DNA of 64,000 nucleotides. Source: Diploptera punctata. Its lineage: Eukaryota > Arthropoda > Insecta > Blattodea > Blaberidae. Under the pieces are notes generated by a model, which saw nothing but the letters and a program-made list of their open reading frames with translations, had not been told where the DNA came from and did no database searches. The stretch covers positions 35,238-99,237 of the forward strand of contig JASPKZ010009958.1 of assembly GCA_030220185.1 (NCBI GenBank), read 5' to 3'. A program made the translations under genes and the position numbers. Within the stretch, counting starts at the first letter, position 1, and each line of letters opens with the position of its first letter. Positions 61,736 to 64,000 of this stretch are shown here, piece by piece.

Positions 61736-61775
61736 GTAAGTATATTTCTTACATTATATATTTAAAAAAAACAAG

Positions 61776-63310
61776 AGATTAAGAATTAATTTATTAGACA
61801 AAAAGAATGGACAAGATAAGTAATGAAATTATTTCAAATGAACAACATGGGTTCAGAAAAGGCCGCTCTACAAATGACTGTATCTTTACACTCCAACAGT
61901 TGATAGAAAAAAGAAGAGAATTTTATCTTGAGACACACATATTGTTTATCGACTATGAGAAGGCTTTTGATAAAATTATGTGCTCTAAATTATGGCATAT
62001 ACTAAATGATAAAGGATATTCACCTCATCTAATTAAAGCTATAAAAAGTTTATACGAAAATACAAAAATTCGTATAGATAAAGGAAATGGTCCTGGAAAC
62101 AAGAAACTATAGATTAAGAATTAATTTATTAGACAAAAAGAATGGACAAGATAAGTAATGAAATTATTTCAAATGAACAACATGGGTTCAGAAAAGGCCG
62201 CTCTACAATTGACTGTATCTTTTCACTCCAACAGTTGATAGAAAAAAGAAGAGAATTTTATCTTGAGACACACATATTGTTTATCGACTATGAGAAGGCT
62301 TTTGATAAAATTATGTGCTCTAAATTATGGCATATACTAAATGATAAAGGATATTCACCTCATCTAATTAAAGCTATAAAAAGTTTATACGAAAATACAA
62401 AAATTCGTATAGATAAAGGAAATGGTCCTGGAAAAACTTTCGTAGAAATCAACAATGGACTTCGACAAGGTTGCCCTCTTTCGCCAATACTTTTTAATAC
62501 ATATTTAGATATCATTAGTACATGGCAAACTTTTTTAGATGAACATTTTATGATAAACGGTACGAAAATGAACTGTCTTTTATTCGCAGATGACCAGATC
62601 ATTGTAGCTTCCTCAGAAAATCAACTACAAGGATCAGTTTATAAATTATGGAAACTAATAAACGATTATAATTTAAATATATCAACAGAGAAACAAAGTC
62701 AATGGCATTTATTGGAACTCAACATAAAAGGACAAAAATTGTAATTGGAGCAAACGTAATTGAACAAGTAACTGTTTTCAATTATCTGGGATGCATGATA
62801 TCGTACCAGCAAAATTTGGACATGGAGAAGAAATTAGGAAAATTTCAACAGATATGTGGTTCAATAAGAAGATATTTGAGAAATAAGACCACATGGAAAC
62901 TCAATAAAAAATTTTACAAAACAGTAGCCATTCCAACGTAACATACGGGTCTGAGACTTGGCCTTTAACGATCTCTGATAAACATAAAATTGAGACAATA
63001 GAAATGAGATTTCTCAGATCAGTTGCAGGTGTTTCTCTAAGAGATCAAAAGAGAAGTCAAGATATCAGAGATGAACTACAAATCTATAATATAAACTAGA
63101 GAATACACACAAATAAACGTAATTGGTTTGAACATATACAAAGAATGCCAAATAATCGCTTATCAAAACAACTGCTTCATTATAGGCCTCTAGGCCGAAG
63201 AAATGTAGGAAGACCAAAACATCGTTGAAAGGACGACCTGCACCTGCGGCATGTAGTGTGCCGGGGAGCGGAACGAGCCAACAGGCCCATACCTTGAGAT
63301 GATGATGATG
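61776..63310 (+). mobile_element. LINE RT copy with internal 335-bp tandem duplication
   Basis: NEQHGFRKGRSTIDCIFSLQ, HILFIDYEKAFDKIMCSKLW, INNGLRQGCPLSPILFNTYL, MNCLLFADDQIIVASSENQL (FADD catalytic box), GCMISYQQNLDMEKKLGKF, TIEMRFLRSVAGVSLRDQ, then GRRNVGRPKH. Segment 61776-62110 is repeated at 62111-62438. Frame breaks near 62690 and 62940. Ends in GATGATGATGG. Confidence 0.82.
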
Positions 63311-63500
63311 GAAAAGAATGGACCTGCACTTGTTGTTAAAAATATTACCATATTTACTAGAATTTAAGATGGCCCCCCAATTTTTTAGAATGCTTTTCAA
63401 GAACTTTGTTCCAATTCATGATATTTCTCCTTCTTTGTCCACTAAATGATTTTTGGGATGAATTAGTGTTCTTAATTTTTCTATAATTTTTCGCCGCTTC
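63311..63500. other. Intron 13, unassigned
   Basis: No coding recognised. Confidence 0.35.
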
Positions 63501-63559
63501 TGAGACATCAAATTTTCTATTGTTTATTTTTTATTTCACTCACCTCATACTTCATAACT

Positions 63560-63610
63560 CCTAGCATACCCAGGGTTTCATCACATCCTTTGTGACATTC
63601 TCAATGCTGT
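63560..63610 (-). ncRNA. Hammerhead motif with U3/A8 core (family 2, left arm)
   Basis: Minus strand: AGCA, UUGAGAA (63604-63598), U, stem II GUCACA/UGUGAU, GAA, stem III ACCC-U-GGGU, triad GUA, UGCU. Confidence 0.6.
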
Positions 63611-63729
63611 GTCACATTCACCACTGACGTCCGGCTGTCTTTATCCTGCAGACTGACCTCCGCCATCTGATGGCGCGGAGGTCAGTCTGCAGATAAGAAG
63701 ACAGCCGGACGTCAGTGGTGAATGTGACA

Positions 63730-63780
63730 CAGCATTGAGAATGTCACAAAGGATGTGATGAAACTCTGGTATGCTAGGAG
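63730..63780 (+). ncRNA. Hammerhead motif with U3/A8 core (family 2, right arm)
   Basis: UUGAGAA 63735-63741, stem II as in the left arm, GAA 63760-63762, stem III ACU-CU-GGU (one wobble), A 63771, stem I AGCA/UGCU. Confidence 0.56.
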
Positions 63781-63959
63781 TTATGAAGTATGAGGTGAGT
63801 GAAATAAAAAATAAACAATATTAAAAAATAATAATTAAATGAATCGTGATTTTTTCTTACCTCATACATCTATGTTTTTTTAAACACAGCACTGCAGTAT
63901 AAATATTAAAAACCTCATAGTGTTATTTGCTATCTACATAACTTAATCAAATTTTCTCC

Positions 63960-64000
63960 CTGTTAGTTTATGCTGATGATGTAGTACTATTGGCCGATAG
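63960..64000 (+). mobile_element. RTE-like LINE, start of a further copy
   Basis: LVYADDVVLLAD coding as at 8416-8454; continues off the window. Confidence 0.7.

Larger units (their letters stand above)
63510..63925. mobile_element. PLE fold-back (family 2)
   Basis: Near-perfect palindrome centred at about 63668 (GACCTCCGCCATCTGATGGC). Outer TTATTTCACTCACCTCATAC and complement. U3/A8 hammerheads in both arms. An abutting fragment ends AACCTCATAGTGTTATTTGC. Confidence 0.75.

Noticed and set aside
61056..61129. Functional tRNA-Ser(AGA) gene
   Set aside because: No long variable arm, a 6-bp anticodon helix, and embedding in a repeated unit.

Overview
The window is animal DNA, most likely from an insect with a large, repeat-rich genome. 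A cockroach, termite or other polyneopteran fits best, but this is inference. The reasons are GT-AG introns of 1-12 kb, TTAGG-related repeats, tRNA-derived SINEs, and many Penelope-like (PLE), LINE, Helitron and mariner remnants. No prokaryotic gene organisation is visible. Almost all short ORFs are TE debris or shadows.

Two host genes are supported. (1) On the minus strand at the left edge (1-2201) lies the 5' part of a torsin-interacting protein gene (LAP1/LULL1/Torip-like). A short start exon is at 2164-2201, and a second exon from 690 runs off the window. It encodes an acidic nucleoplasmic segment, one transmembrane helix and the start of the lumenal domain. (2) On the plus strand from 9875 lies the 5' two-thirds of listerin (LTN1), the E3 ubiquitin ligase of ribosome-associated quality control. 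Thirteen exons (9875-61735) join in frame to about 1,109 codons. The RING end lies beyond the window, and exon 13 carries an apparent one-base frameshift. The two genes diverge from a 7.7-kb intergenic stretch with a CRE/E-box pair about 210 bp upstream of the LTN1 start codon.

The rest is layered mobile DNA. 0.8-9.3 kb: PLE fold-backs, a 530-bp MITE with a second copy, LINE tails and an RTE-like LINE. 10-27 kb (introns 1-6): SINEs, an RNase-H LINE tail, a Helitron, a Tc1/mariner-like remnant, PLE hairpins and tRNA-like repeats. 27-39 kb (intron 7): unclassified repeats, then a 4.9-kb minisatellite of 30-bp units mixed with TTAGG/CCTAA that changes strand twice, then PLE/SINE nests. 39-50 kb (introns 8-12): SINEs, PLE hairpins, a deleted mariner and LINE copies. 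51-60.5 kb: a dense block of head-to-head PLE copies with reverse transcriptase and GIY-YIG endonuclease coding. 60.5-64 kb: tandem tRNA-like units, LTN1 exon 13, a LINE and another PLE hairpin.

The most interesting signal is RNA-level. The outer ends of nearly every PLE fold-back carry a minimal type I hammerhead ribozyme motif: CUGANGA, stem II, GAA, a tiny palindromic stem III, then a NUH cleavage triad. About 27 were found by eye. A subset from several element families (2.5, 2.6, 15.6, 37.5, 43.3, 63.6 and 63.7 kb) replaces both C3 and G8 of the core by U3 and A8. These positions form a Watson-Crick pair in active hammerheads, so the subset looks like a natural core-pair covariant. In two places a younger PLE has inserted directly into the ribozyme of an older one.
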